This document shows, one piece after another, positions 16,660 through 24,026 of a stretch of DNA of 64,000 nt. The DNA comes from Streptomyces mirabilis (GTDB taxonomy: Bacteria > Actinomycetota > Actinomycetes > Streptomycetales > Streptomycetaceae): assembly GCF_039503195.1 (NCBI RefSeq), contig NZ_JBCJKP010000001.1:5022001-5086000 (forward strand), written 5' to 3'. The position numbers and the translations under genes were made by a program. Each line of letters begins with the position of its first letter. Position 1 is the stretch's first letter. The notes beneath the pieces were generated by a model. The model worked only from the letters and a program-made list of their open reading frames with translations. It was not told the origin of the DNA and searched no databases.

Positions 16660-18921
16660 TCAGGCGTCCGCGAAGTGCTCGGCTGTCCGTTGGCCCCCAT
16701 GGTCTCCCCGCGGCAGCGCACGGGCGAGATAGGGGTTCGCGGTCGATTTGTCCGGGAGTCCCAGCGCTGCCGTGGCGCCGGCCAGGGTCATCGCGTAGGC
16801 GTCCACCGCACGCCGGACGTTGGGGGCGTCCAGGCTGTCGCCGGTCACGAGGCGGTCGAGGTCCACGTAGGCCGAGCGGACGACTTCCATCCAACGGTAG
16901 ACACGCCAGTCCTCACGCCAGCCCTTCGTGCAGTCCTCGGGCAGCAGACGGGCCCAGCGGGAGAACAGGCGCTCACGGATCTCCGGACGCGTGGGGGTGA
17001 GGTGTATGTGGCGGACCAGGTCGTACAGCGGGTCACCGACCATAGCCATCTCCCAGTCGATGAGGGTCAGACCGCCACTCTCACGGCGCACGAGGTTCCA
17101 GGGGTTGAGGTCGCCGTGCAGGAGCACGGGGCGGCGCGGGACCAGGGTGTGGCGACCGAGGATCTCACCGAGACGGCCTCCGTTGGGGAGCCCCAGTTCT
17201 CGCATCAGGTCTCGCGTCGCCGGGGGGAGTTCGGTCACCATGCGGACCAGTTCGCCCTGAAGCTCCCGGTAGAAATTCAACCGCGCCGCTTCGGGATCCA
17301 GCGTCTCGTAGGCGACGAAGGTCAGCGCCGCGAGCTGATCCACGAGATCGTCCGCCTCGTGCGGCCGGAGTCCGTCGGTCGGGTGGTCCGGTGGGCGGAA
17401 CCCGTCCGCCGGACCTTCGTAGGACTGGACGGTGAACTGCTCCCGCAGGCCGCTGGTGCCCAGGGCCAGCACTCTCGGGGCGCGTACGGAAACGTTTGAC
17501 CGCTCGATGGCGCCCAGGACGGCATGCTCATTGAGGAACCTGCGCTCCCGGGCGTTCGCCGTGCCGATCTTCCGGCGAACCATGACGGGAAGGGGGTATC
17601 CCGGCACCCGTACCGCCGTATTGAGATGGGCCGTTCCCTTGAACACACGTTCCGCGGATGCGGCCCCCTCCTCGAAGAGGGCCCTGCTCACGACGGGCGC
17701 GGGAAACCGTGGATGCGGCTGGACTCGGTCGTCGGGTTCCCAGACGATCTGTGAGATCGGACCGTTCGGGTGATCCCGGCCCGCGTGGGACTCGTTCCAG
17801 CGGAAGAGAATGCGCTCGATCTCCGCCGCGTCCGGCACGCTCGCGAGCCGCAGCGGTTCCTCGGCCAGCCTCAGGGCTCGGTACACCTCCTGCGTCGCCG
17901 CTTCGAGTTCCCGCTGGTCGAAGGAGCCACGGAGCGACGTGGCGGCTCGCATCACGTCCGGGTAGACGGACTGGGCGCGCTCGAAGGCCAGGTAGTGCTT
18001 CAGGTCCCGGTCCAGCCCGTGTACGGCCTTGAGCCGCCGTCGGCCCATGACCTCACGCCATGCCTCGATCACCTCGGGCCACTGGTGGTCGGGATACTTC
18101 ATGCGCACGAGGTGCGTCGCGAGGTCGTGCAGCGGATCGCCGTAGCTCGCCAGCTCCCAGTCGACGCAGATCAGGGGCGGGTCACCGTCGTACGACACGA
18201 TGACGTTGTCCCGGTGCAGGTCCGTGTGGAGCAGGCTGAAGGGGCGGCTGACGAGCGCCGGCACCCGCTCCGCGAACCGCACCATCGCGTCCTCGGGGAT
18301 GCCCAGCATCGCGAACAGCCCGCCGAAATCATTCCAGTTACGCCGGCGGATCTGTTCCTCAGCCGCTGATGCCAACGCCCGCAGAAAGCCTCTGCTGTCC
18401 CTGCTGGAGCGCGGCCAGGACGCCGGTAGCGCAGGGAGATGCTGCCTGCGAACCTGCGTCATGTCCGCGAGAAGATCCACCAGCGCAAGGATCAGGCTGG
18501 AGTCCACCGGCTTGCCGTTGGGGCAGATGCGCGACAGCGGCACGCCCTCGACATAGCTGAGGATGGTCACGTCACCGCGCTTGACCAGGCACCGCGGAAC
18601 GTGCGGCAGCACGCGCCAGATCGTGTTGAGGATCTCCGCCTCGTCCTGCCACGTTCTGATGACCACGGGCACGACCGAGGCGATACGTTCCCGTACCGTC
18701 ACCGGCGCACGGTCGTCGCACGCCACGAGACGGGAGTCGTTCTCCGTCAAGGGGCGCACCATGTAGTTCCGGTTGTGGTGACCGCGGCCGAACGACCCGA
18801 ATGCCCTGGCGTAGCGCACGAAGTCCTCGTACGCCGTGTCCGCCGCACTTTCCAGAGCCGGCGGGCCGGACAGGCCGGACAGCGACGGAACACCCACGGT
18901 CACTCCTGAATAACTGTGCAT
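16660..18921 (-). CDS. Tandem double APH/choline-kinase-like phosphotransferase
   Basis: This 753-residue protein carries two complete kinase-like C-lobes of the aminoglycoside phosphotransferase family. Domain 1 has the Brenner motif HTDLHRDN at residues 232-239 and the metal-binding DWE at 254. Domain 2 has HGDLNPWN at 602-609 and DWE at 622. Both keep the catalytic Asp and Asn, so both may be active. The second N-lobe contains VMVRRKIGTANARE (about 446-459), a plausible nucleotide-binding strand and lysine. The fusion of two APH modules in one chain is unusual, and the substrate is unknown. A GTG at 18897 with an AGGAG site 5 bases upstream is an alternative start. It lies at the head of the GntR/small-membrane-protein island and may belong to it. 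Confidence 0.78.
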   Translation of the reverse strand: MHSYSGVTVGVPSLSGLSGPPALESAADTAYEDFVRYARAFGSFGRGHHNRNYMVRPLTENDSRLVACDDRAPVTVRERIASVVPVVIRTWQDEAEILNTIWRVLPHVPRCLVKRGDVTILSYVEGVPLSRICPNGKPVDSSLILALVDLLADMTQVRRQHLPALPASWPRSSRDSRGFLRALASAAEEQIRRRNWNDFGGLFAMLGIPEDAMVRFAERVPALVSRPFSLLHTDLHRDNVIVSYDGDPPLICVDWELASYGDPLHDLATHLVRMKYPDHQWPEVIEAWREVMGRRRLKAVHGLDRDLKHYLAFERAQSVYPDVMRAATSLRGSFDQRELEAATQEVYRALRLAEEPLRLASVPDAAEIERILFRWNESHAGRDHPNGPISQIVWEPDDRVQPHPRFPAPVVSRALFEEGAASAERVFKGTAHLNTAVRVPGYPLPVMVRRKIGTANARERRFLNEHAVLGAIERSNVSVRAPRVLALGTSGLREQFTVQSYEGPADGFRPPDHPTDGLRPHEADDLVDQLAALTFVAYETLDPEAARLNFYRELQGELVRMVTELPPATRDLMRELGLPNGGRLGEILGRHTLVPRRPVLLHGDLNPWNLVRRESGGLTLIDWEMAMVGDPLYDLVRHIHLTPTRPEIRERLFSRWARLLPEDCTKGWREDWRVYRWMEVVRSAYVDLDRLVTGDSLDAPNVRRAVDAYAMTLAGATAALGLPDKSTANPYLARALPRGDHGGQRTAEHFADA

Positions 18922-19152
18922 TATCGCTGATGTTCATGCATGGCGATGAGGGTGAGCACACCCTAGTGCCCGCCCAGAAGTCCGGCTGAGTCCTCTACGA
19001 AATCGGTGCCTACTTGAGAAAGAGTTGTACCTCCCGGAAACACGGAGTTGTTGGAGGCCCGGTCGACTTCCCGTCGGACCGAGGGCAGCCCCAGTGCTCC
19101 CGGCCGTCGGCCCGGTGCTCCCCGCCGTCGCCTCGGGGCTCCCGCCGTCGCC
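18922..19152. promoter_or_regulatory. Upstream region of the double kinase with two AGTTGT motifs
   Basis: This 231-base gap contains GAGTTGTAC (starting near 19022) and GAGTTGTTG (starting near 19045). They resemble the AGTTGT half-sites in the GntR modules downstream. It also holds a Pro/Ser-type repeat of GCCGTCG near 19105-19150. No open frame is supported here. Confidence 0.4.
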
Positions 19153-20058
19153 TCAGGGCGCATCCGCGAGGAGACGCCAGCAGGAGTCGAACCAGGCCTG
19201 CATGCTCTCCATGAACACAGACCCGGAGGAGTCCGGATCGCCCTCGTCGTTGACGTGACGGGTCAGGGTCGATCCGAGACCGAGGACATCCGTGGCTTCG
19301 ACCTCCACGCCGTCGTCCAGCAGGATGGGCCGCTCCACCACCTGATACGGGCCGAACAGCGCCTCGACGCCCGGGCGCAGATACAGCTTGAACGCCGGCG
19401 CCAATGGCACATGCCGGATCTCCACCCGCACTGACGGCACCAGACCCTCCGTCTGCAGATCGCGCAGAGCGGCACGCAACGAAATCGTATGCCGCTCGGT
19501 GATGGCACGGAGCCGGTCCTGCAATCGGCCCGATTGGTCGGGTTCCGGCTGTGCGGACTGGTCCTCACTCGACTTCTTCATGCGCGGGTAGGGAAGGTCC
19601 AGCGACTCCGAGGGCAACAGGATGCGCAGCTCGATGCGCTCGGGGGTGATCTCCTTGAGCCGGATGTGCTCGGCCTGGAGTCGGATGTGGGCGTCCAGGG
19701 ACTCCGAGGTGAGGGTGAACACGTCCAGTCGTACGGTCGGCTGGGCGAATGCCCGTGCGACGAAGGTGCCCAGAGTCGCGCGCACCCGGGGCACTTCCTG
19801 TTTCGGGTTGCCCAGGTGGGTCGGGCTCTTCACAACCCGCGATCCGCTGCCCTGACGGGACTTGATCCATCCTTCGTTGTTCAGCTCTCGCAGTACACGC
19901 TGCACGGTGTCGCGGGAGACCCCGAGTTCCTCGGCCAGCTCGCGCTGCGCGGGCAAGTGGGAGTCGATCGCGTACGTGCCGTCGGCGATACGGGTTCGCA
20001 GCGTCTCCAGGATGCGCTGGAACTCCGTACCGCCTCCCTCGCCGCGTTCTCCGCTCAC
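19153..20058 (-). CDS. GntR-family regulator, module A
   Basis: The 301-residue protein has an N-terminal GntR winged helix (HLPAQRELAEELGVSRDTVQR about residues 32-52, then ELNNEGWIKSRQGSGSRV) and a ~220-residue C-terminal domain that I cannot assign to a known effector family. Its conserved core is shared with the two other GntR proteins of this island: a VRLD...LTSESLDAHIRLQ segment, ELRILLPSESLDLPYP, and FKLYLRPGVEALFGPY. The GTG at 20058 is preceded exactly 6 bases upstream by TACGGT, suggesting a leaderless transcript. It is divergent from a small membrane protein gene. It is the most diverged of the three paralogues. Confidence 0.8.
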   Translation of the reverse strand: MSGERGEGGGTEFQRILETLRTRIADGTYAIDSHLPAQRELAEELGVSRDTVQRVLRELNNEGWIKSRQGSGSRVVKSPTHLGNPKQEVPRVRATLGTFVARAFAQPTVRLDVFTLTSESLDAHIRLQAEHIRLKEITPERIELRILLPSESLDLPYPRMKKSSEDQSAQPEPDQSGRLQDRLRAITERHTISLRAALRDLQTEGLVPSVRVEIRHVPLAPAFKLYLRPGVEALFGPYQVVERPILLDDGVEVEATDVLGLGSTLTRHVNDEGDPDSSGSVFMESMQAWFDSCWRLLADAP

Positions 20059-20064
20059 ACCGCG

Positions 20065-20070
20065 ACCGTA
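20065..20070 (-). promoter_or_regulatory. Putative -10 element giving a leaderless transcript (module A)
   Basis: TACGGT on the minus strand ends 6 bases before the GTG start, the spacing expected when transcription begins at the initiation codon. The two paralogous modules have TAGCGT and TAGTGT at the same distance. No clear -35 element is seen. Confidence 0.5.
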
Positions 20071-20199
20071 CCTCGCCCGCCCCATGGGCAAACCCGCTTC
20101 CCGGCACTTGAGTGACCGGATTGGAAGGTTGGCAGGGCTGGAAGTTGACTGCCCGTTAAGGGATCAAGCAGACAGGGCACATTCCATTTGAGGTAACCA

Positions 20200-20211
20200 G
20201 TCCAATTGGAC
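20200..20211. promoter_or_regulatory. Palindrome in the module A divergent promoter
   Basis: GTCCAATTGGAC is a perfect 12-bp palindrome about 40 bases upstream of the small protein start and 130 bases upstream of the GntR start. It differs from the operator shared by modules B and C, which fits the greater divergence of regulator A. Confidence 0.5.
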
Positions 20212-20252
20212 GACTAGTTGACGGATTCACTGAAGTGGACGGGGTGGGATAC

Positions 20253-20441
20253 GTGATCTTCTTTCAACTGGTGGGCGTGGGACTCGAGCTCGGCGTGACG
20301 CAACTCGTGCGGATGGAGCTCGGGCTGGTGGGTCTCGTTCTGCTGACCCTCCTTCTGGTGGGGGTCCGAGCGGGACACCCACGCCTGGCCTGGTGGTCGG
20401 CGGCCCTCTTCTTCCTGCTGACCCTTCAGATCCAGACCTGA
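20253..20441 (+). CDS. Small two-helix membrane protein, module A
   Basis: The predicted 62-residue protein has two hydrophobic segments separated by a short polar turn (about residues 3-17 and 27-40, then 47-58 hydrophobic). It aligns with the small proteins of modules B and C: a hydrophobic start, then G(F/V)xQ(L/F)(V/I)(R/Q), then GxxGxxxxxLxxxG(V/I)(R/K)A. The GTG at 20253 was chosen to match the homologues; GTG codons at 20235 and 20244 are alternatives. It is divergent from GntR-A and converges with the HAD gene. Function is unknown; a membrane sensor or effector partner of the regulator is an inference. Confidence 0.65.
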   Translation: MIFFQLVGVGLELGVTQLVRMELGLVGLVLLTLLLVGVRAGHPRLAWWSAALFFLLTLQIQT

Positions 20442-20493
20442 CGCGGTCAGACCTGGCGCCTCCCGGCCCGGCGCCTCCAGGCTCGCCGACGAT

Positions 20494-21231
20494 TCAGGCC
20501 GACCCCCGAAGCACCCGCAGTACCGGCTCCAGTGAACTCACCACGTCCTCGGCGCCCGCTTCGCGCAGGAGCTTCTCCTTGTAGGCGGTGCGGGCGTAGC
20601 CGAGGAAGGGGACGCCGGCCTGGCGGGCGGCCTCGTAGTCCGAGGGGGCGTCGCCGATCATCAGGGCGGCGGCGGGGGCCGCGCCCAGGGCGTTCAGGGC
20701 GCGGTTGAGGCAGTGCGGGTCCGGCTTGAGGTGGTGCAGGTCCTGGCCCCGGCCGTAGATGTTGGGGGCGAAGCAGTTGGTGAGATCCCGGCTCGCGAGG
20801 TAACCGGTGGCGGTGCGGGCCGAGTTGTTGGTCGCGATGGCCAGCCGTGCGCCGACGGCGCTCCAGGTCCGGATCAGCGGGTCCGCGTACGCGGTGGGCC
20901 AGGCGGACGGCACCGCCTTGAGTTCCTGCTGGGTGAGACGTTCCTCCAGCTCGCTCACCAGATCGCTGTGCGGATGGCGGCGGTGGACGGCGTACAGGAC
21001 CACCATCGGGTCCGGGTGGACCTGTTCCTCCTCGGTGAGCAGTCCCCGCAGCCCCTGCCGCTCCAGCCACTCCACCAGGTCCTTCGCCACATCCTCCGCG
21101 GAGTGCCCCGCGAAGAGCCGACAGATCGGCCCGTCGAAGTCGAAGAGTACAAAGTGAGCGCGTTCGATCACTTCCCGCAAGTTCTCGGTCTCTGCTGCCA
21201 CAGGTTCAGTCTGCGCCGTATCAGAAGTCAC
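20494..21231 (-). CDS. HAD-family hydrolase (phosphoglycolate phosphatase-like)
   Basis: The 245-residue protein has all four HAD motifs: DFDGPICRLF with the nucleophile Asp (about residue 31), ATNNSA (motif II, about 130), the motif III Lys in HLKPDP (about 163) and GDAPSDYEAA (motif IV, about 188). A helical cap lies between motifs I and II. It is probably a small-molecule phosphatase. Its GTG start overlaps the TAG stop of GntR-B by one base, so the two genes are translationally coupled. The substrate is not evident; pairing with the double kinase nearby is suggestive. Confidence 0.85.
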   Translation of the reverse strand: MTSDTAQTEPVAAETENLREVIERAHFVLFDFDGPICRLFAGHSAEDVAKDLVEWLERQGLRGLLTEEEQVHPDPMVVLYAVHRRHPHSDLVSELEERLTQQELKAVPSAWPTAYADPLIRTWSAVGARLAIATNNSARTATGYLASRDLTNCFAPNIYGRGQDLHHLKPDPHCLNRALNALGAAPAAALMIGDAPSDYEAARQAGVPFLGYARTAYKEKLLREAGAEDVVSSLEPVLRVLRGSA

Positions 21232-22106
21232 TAAGAGAGTGTCAGGTCCGTGGTGATGGTTTCCCAGAGGGCGTCGAACCACTTCTGGGATTGGTCCACG
21301 AACGCGGCGTCCCGCTGACCGGTCCGCTTCTCGAAGGAGAAGAGGAGGGAGTCCGAGCCGAGGGCGTCGTACATGTCCAGCGTCACGTCGGCCATCTCCT
21401 CCTCGCGCCGGGTGACCATGTAGTAGGCGATCAAAGCCTCGACGCCGTTGAGCAGGTACAGCTTGATGGGCGGGGTGAAGGGCAGGGCCCGGAACGCCAC
21501 GCGTACGTCGATGCCGTGCGAGGAGCGCAGGGCGCGCAGGTTGTGCTGGAGGACGTGGACCTGGGCGTTGCGCTGGGCGAGCCAGCGTTCGTGGACCGGG
21601 TCGTCGTCACCGCGGCCGTCGACGGGGACCGGGAAGGCGAGGTTGATGTCCCGGGACGGGAGCAGGATGCGGACGTCGATCGACTCCGGGCGGATGCGGC
21701 CCTCGTGGATCAGCCGGACCGGTTCGCCGAGCGCCAGCATCAGGGTCTCGGCGGTCAGGCAGGCCGCGTCGACCCGGACGTGCGGCGCGGAGAACGCGTC
21801 GGCCAGCCGGGGAGCCAGTCCGACCATCGTCGTCTGCGGCTCGTTCCCGGCCGAGGCCGGCGGCTCCGCGATCCGCGGGGGGCTGCCCTTGCTGACGTTG
21901 CTCAGCAGTCCGTCGTCCTGGAGCGCGCGCAGGGCCTGCCGGACGGTGCCCCGCTCGACACCGAACTCCTCTGCCAACTCGGCCTGAGTTGGCAGGCGGT
22001 CGCCCGCCTTGAGGTCACCGGCTCGGATCCGATCCCGCAGGACGTCGGCGATCTCCTGGGGCGAGAGCCTTCTGCTGCCGTTCACTGCAACGTTCTCCTG
22101 GGTCAC
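21231..22106 (-). CDS. GntR-family regulator, module B
   Basis: The 291-residue protein has an N-terminal GntR winged helix (RLPTQAELAEEFGVERGTVRQ, about residues 38-58 in part) and the same unassigned C-terminal domain as GntR-C: IDVRILLPSRDINLAFPVPVD, HGIDVRVAFRALPFTPPIK and LYLLNGVEALIAYY are near-identical blocks. The GTG at 22106 is chosen because TAGCGT lies exactly 6 bases upstream. GTG 22085, with GGAG upstream, is an alternative. The gene is divergent from small protein B across an array of AGTT/AACT half-sites and coupled to the downstream HAD gene. Autorepression is likely, since the first half-site abuts the -10 element. Confidence 0.83.
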   Translation of the reverse strand: MTQENVAVNGSRRLSPQEIADVLRDRIRAGDLKAGDRLPTQAELAEEFGVERGTVRQALRALQDDGLLSNVSKGSPPRIAEPPASAGNEPQTTMVGLAPRLADAFSAPHVRVDAACLTAETLMLALGEPVRLIHEGRIRPESIDVRILLPSRDINLAFPVPVDGRGDDDPVHERWLAQRNAQVHVLQHNLRALRSSHGIDVRVAFRALPFTPPIKLYLLNGVEALIAYYMVTRREEEMADVTLDMYDALGSDSLLFSFEKRTGQRDAAFVDQSQKWFDALWETITTDLTLS

Positions 22107-22112
22107 GACCAA

Positions 22113-22118
22113 ACGCTA
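22113..22118 (-). promoter_or_regulatory. Putative -10 element, leaderless GntR-B transcript
   Basis: TAGCGT on the minus strand is 6 bases from the GTG start. The block AGTTGTAG(C/T)GTTTGGTCGTG is conserved between modules B and C, which argues that both promoter and start codon are under selection. Confidence 0.55.
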
Positions 22119-22119
22119 C

Positions 22120-22228
22120 AACTCTCGTCCATCTACGGAGAGTTGTTTGAAAGTTGTTTATGGCTAGTAGCCAAGTGGGGACAACTTAATCAGAGTTGGT
22201 CACCAACTTAGCCAAGTTGGCGGAAGTT
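22120..22228. promoter_or_regulatory. Helically phased AGTT/AACT half-site array with palindromic operator (module B)
   Basis: AACT or AGTT tetramers begin at 22120, 22141, 22152, 22183, 22194, 22205, 22215 and 22225. Their spacings (21, 11, 31, 11, 11, 10, 10) are near multiples of 10.5 bp, so the sites face one side of the helix. The core is AGTTGG-TCA-CCAACT at 22194-22208, overlapping CCAACTT-AGCC-AAGTTGG at 22203-22220. Confidence 0.7.
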
Positions 22229-22327
22229 TTGCCTCCCCCACCCGAGTCCGTTCACCGACTCACCCGGCCTCACCCTCGCACACCCCAGAGGAACCACCAC
22301 GCCACAGTAGAAGCAGGAGAACCGCCC

Positions 22328-22516
22328 ATGCCCGCCATAGCCCTTCTCTCCGCCCTCTTCGTCGTCGGCTTCGACCAGTTCGTGCAGTGGCAGTACGGCA
22401 CGACAGGCGTCATCGGCCTGCTGCTCCTCACCATCGGGATCAAGGCCAAGAGCCCCACCTGCAGCTCCATCGGCGCGGTCGTCCTCGCCCTGATGGTCGC
22501 GGGTCCTGCCCTGTGA
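22328..22516 (+). CDS. Small two-helix membrane protein, module B
   Basis: The 62-residue protein starts at an ATG with an AGGAGAA ribosome binding site. Two hydrophobic helices (about residues 3-17 and 26-40, with a hydrophobic C-terminal segment 46-60) flank the polar block GFDQFVQWQYG and the basic turn GIKAKSP. It is about half identical to the module C protein by eye. It is divergent from GntR-B and convergent with GntR-C. No family name is known to me. Confidence 0.75.
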   Translation: MPAIALLSALFVVGFDQFVQWQYGTTGVIGLLLLTIGIKAKSPTCSSIGAVVLALMVAGPAL

Positions 22517-22534
22517 CGTGCAGGGGAGAGTCGG

Positions 22535-23449
22535 TCAGTTCGAGAGCAGCAGCTTCGAGCTGATGGTCTCCCACAGCGCGTTGAACCAGAGGTGGGACTG
22601 CTCCACGAACGTGGTGTCCCGCAGCCCGGCCCCCTGCGCGAAGGGGAACAGCATGGACTGAGTGCCCTGGACGTCGTACATCTCCAGGTACTCGTGGTCC
22701 ACTTCCTCCTCGCGCCTGGTCAGCGTGTAGTAGGCGAAGAGCGCCTCGACCCCGTTGAGCAGGTACAACTTCACCGGCGGGGTGAAGGGGAGCGCACGGA
22801 AGGTGACGTTGACGTCGATGCCGTGCGTGGCACGCAGGGCGAGCAGGTTGTGGCGCAGCACCTGGCCCTGGGCGTTGCGGTTGGTCAGCCAACTGCGCTG
22901 GAGCCGGCCGGCCGCCGAGGCGTCGACCGGTGCGTCCACCGGCGCGGGAAAGGCGAGGTCGATGTCACTGCTGGGAAGCAGCACACGGACGTCCACCCTG
23001 GCCGGTTTTATTCGGCCCGCGTGAATTTGCCGGAGGGGTTCGCCCATGGCAAGGGTGAGCGATATCGACGTCAGGCACAGCGCGTCGATCTCCACGTGCG
23101 GGGCTTCGAAGGCGGCCGTGATCCGGCCGCCGAGTGCCACCGTGGTGGGCTGGGGTGAGGCTTCCGGGCCGGTCAGAGCCCGCCCCAGGGTGTCGGCGAC
23201 GGTCGCCGGGCTCCCTTTGGACACGTTGACGAGCAGATGTTCCGACTGCAGGATGCGCAGCGCCTGCCGGACCGCCCCGCGTTCGACTCCGAACTCGTCG
23301 GCCAGCTTGGCCTGCGTGGGCATGCGCTGCCCCGGCCGCAGCTGGCCGGACCTGATCCGGCTGCGCAGCTCGTCGGCCACCTCGCGGTGTGACCTCTGTG
23401 GCCGTGGTGACCTGTTCCGTCCATTGACGGAGGCGTGTTCCGGTTCCAC
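22535..23449 (-). CDS. GntR-family regulator, module C
   Basis: This 304-residue paralogue of GntR-B has a GntR winged helix (RMPTQAKLADEFGVERGAVR about residues 45-64) and the shared C-terminal domain (VDVRVLLPSSDIDLAFPAPVD split over two strands; FRALPFTPPVKLYLLNGVEA; SHLWFNALWETI near the end). The start GTG at 23449 has TAGTGT 6 bases upstream. It is divergent from small protein C across a palindrome almost identical to that of module B, so cross-binding between regulators B and C is expected. It converges with small protein B, 18 bases away. Confidence 0.83.
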   Translation of the reverse strand: MEPEHASVNGRNRSPRPQRSHREVADELRSRIRSGQLRPGQRMPTQAKLADEFGVERGAVRQALRILQSEHLLVNVSKGSPATVADTLGRALTGPEASPQPTTVALGGRITAAFEAPHVEIDALCLTSISLTLAMGEPLRQIHAGRIKPARVDVRVLLPSSDIDLAFPAPVDAPVDASAAGRLQRSWLTNRNAQGQVLRHNLLALRATHGIDVNVTFRALPFTPPVKLYLLNGVEALFAYYTLTRREEEVDHEYLEMYDVQGTQSMLFPFAQGAGLRDTTFVEQSHLWFNALWETISSKLLLSN

Positions 23450-23455
23450 GACCAA

Positions 23456-23461
23456 ACACTA
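23456..23461 (-). promoter_or_regulatory. Putative -10 element, leaderless GntR-C transcript
   Basis: TAGTGT on the minus strand lies 6 bases upstream of the GTG start, with the AACT half-site at 23463 directly behind it, exactly as in module B. Confidence 0.55.
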
Positions 23462-23462
23462 C

Positions 23463-23551
23463 AACTTCGCGCCATCTTTGGGCAGTTGCAGGATAGGTGG
23501 TTATGAGTCGACCCAACGCGGAGATAAGTATCAGTGAGTTGGTTGCCAACT
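23463..23551. promoter_or_regulatory. Operator region of module C
   Basis: Half-sites AACT at 23463 and AGTT at 23484 (21 bases apart, as in module B) are followed by the perfect palindrome AGTTGG-TTG-CCAACT at 23537-23551. Compared with module B, the consensus is GAGTTGGT(C/T)(A/G)CCAACTTA. Confidence 0.7.
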
Positions 23552-23625
23552 TACACAACATGGTCATACTTCCCGAGGGTTGGCCGCCAGAGTCGTCCTC
23601 CCCAGGACCCCAAGGAGGGAACGTC

Positions 23626-23811
23626 ATGCCGCTCATCGCCCTCGCCGTCGCCGCCCTCGCCATCGGATTCGAGCAACTCATCCAGTGGAAGTACGGGCCG
23701 CTGGGCATCATCGCGTTCGTCGCGCTGTCCGTCGGCCTCAAGGCCAAGAACACCACCATCAGCGGCATCGGAGCCGTCCTGCTCGTGATGCTGCTCGCCC
23801 AGTCCGGCTGA
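23626..23811 (+). CDS. Small two-helix membrane protein, module C
   Basis: The 61-residue protein has an AAGGAGGG ribosome binding site 5 bases upstream of ATG 23626. Hydrophobic helix 1 (residues 3-15), the block GFEQLIQWKYGPLG, helix 2 (about 26-38), the turn GLKAKNTT and a third hydrophobic stretch (about 45-59) align with module B. A conserved acidic residue (Asp/Glu) and two aromatic residues (W, Y) lie between the helices. It is followed by a perfect palindromic terminator. Confidence 0.75.
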   Translation: MPLIALAVAALAIGFEQLIQWKYGPLGIIAFVALSVGLKAKNTTISGIGAVLLVMLLAQSG

Positions 23812-23844
23812 TCGGACGCCACCGTCCGGCAGTCCGGCTGACCG

Positions 23845-23866
23845 GGCTCCCCTCCGGAGGGGAGCC
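23845..23866 (+). terminator. Palindromic terminator after small protein C
   Basis: GGCTCCCCTCC followed directly by its reverse complement forms a perfect 22-bp palindrome 34 bases after the stop codon. It marks the right end of the GntR island. Confidence 0.6.
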
Positions 23867-24026
23867 GGGAGCTCGGTCAGTCCGTTCAACGCACCACCGC
23901 ACCATCGAGCAACCACACAACCGCACGGCTACGGATGCAGTGCACCACCACTCACCGACAAAACCGGAAGGAGCCCCACACCAGCCTTACAGGCCGCACC
24001 GATCGGCATCGGAATCAGCATCGGAA

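Noticed and set aside
19153..23449. Phospholipase D-like or other named domain at the GntR C-termini
   Set aside because: Conserved HxKxxxxD and other catalytic motifs are absent; only weak resemblance in hydrophobic strands was seen.
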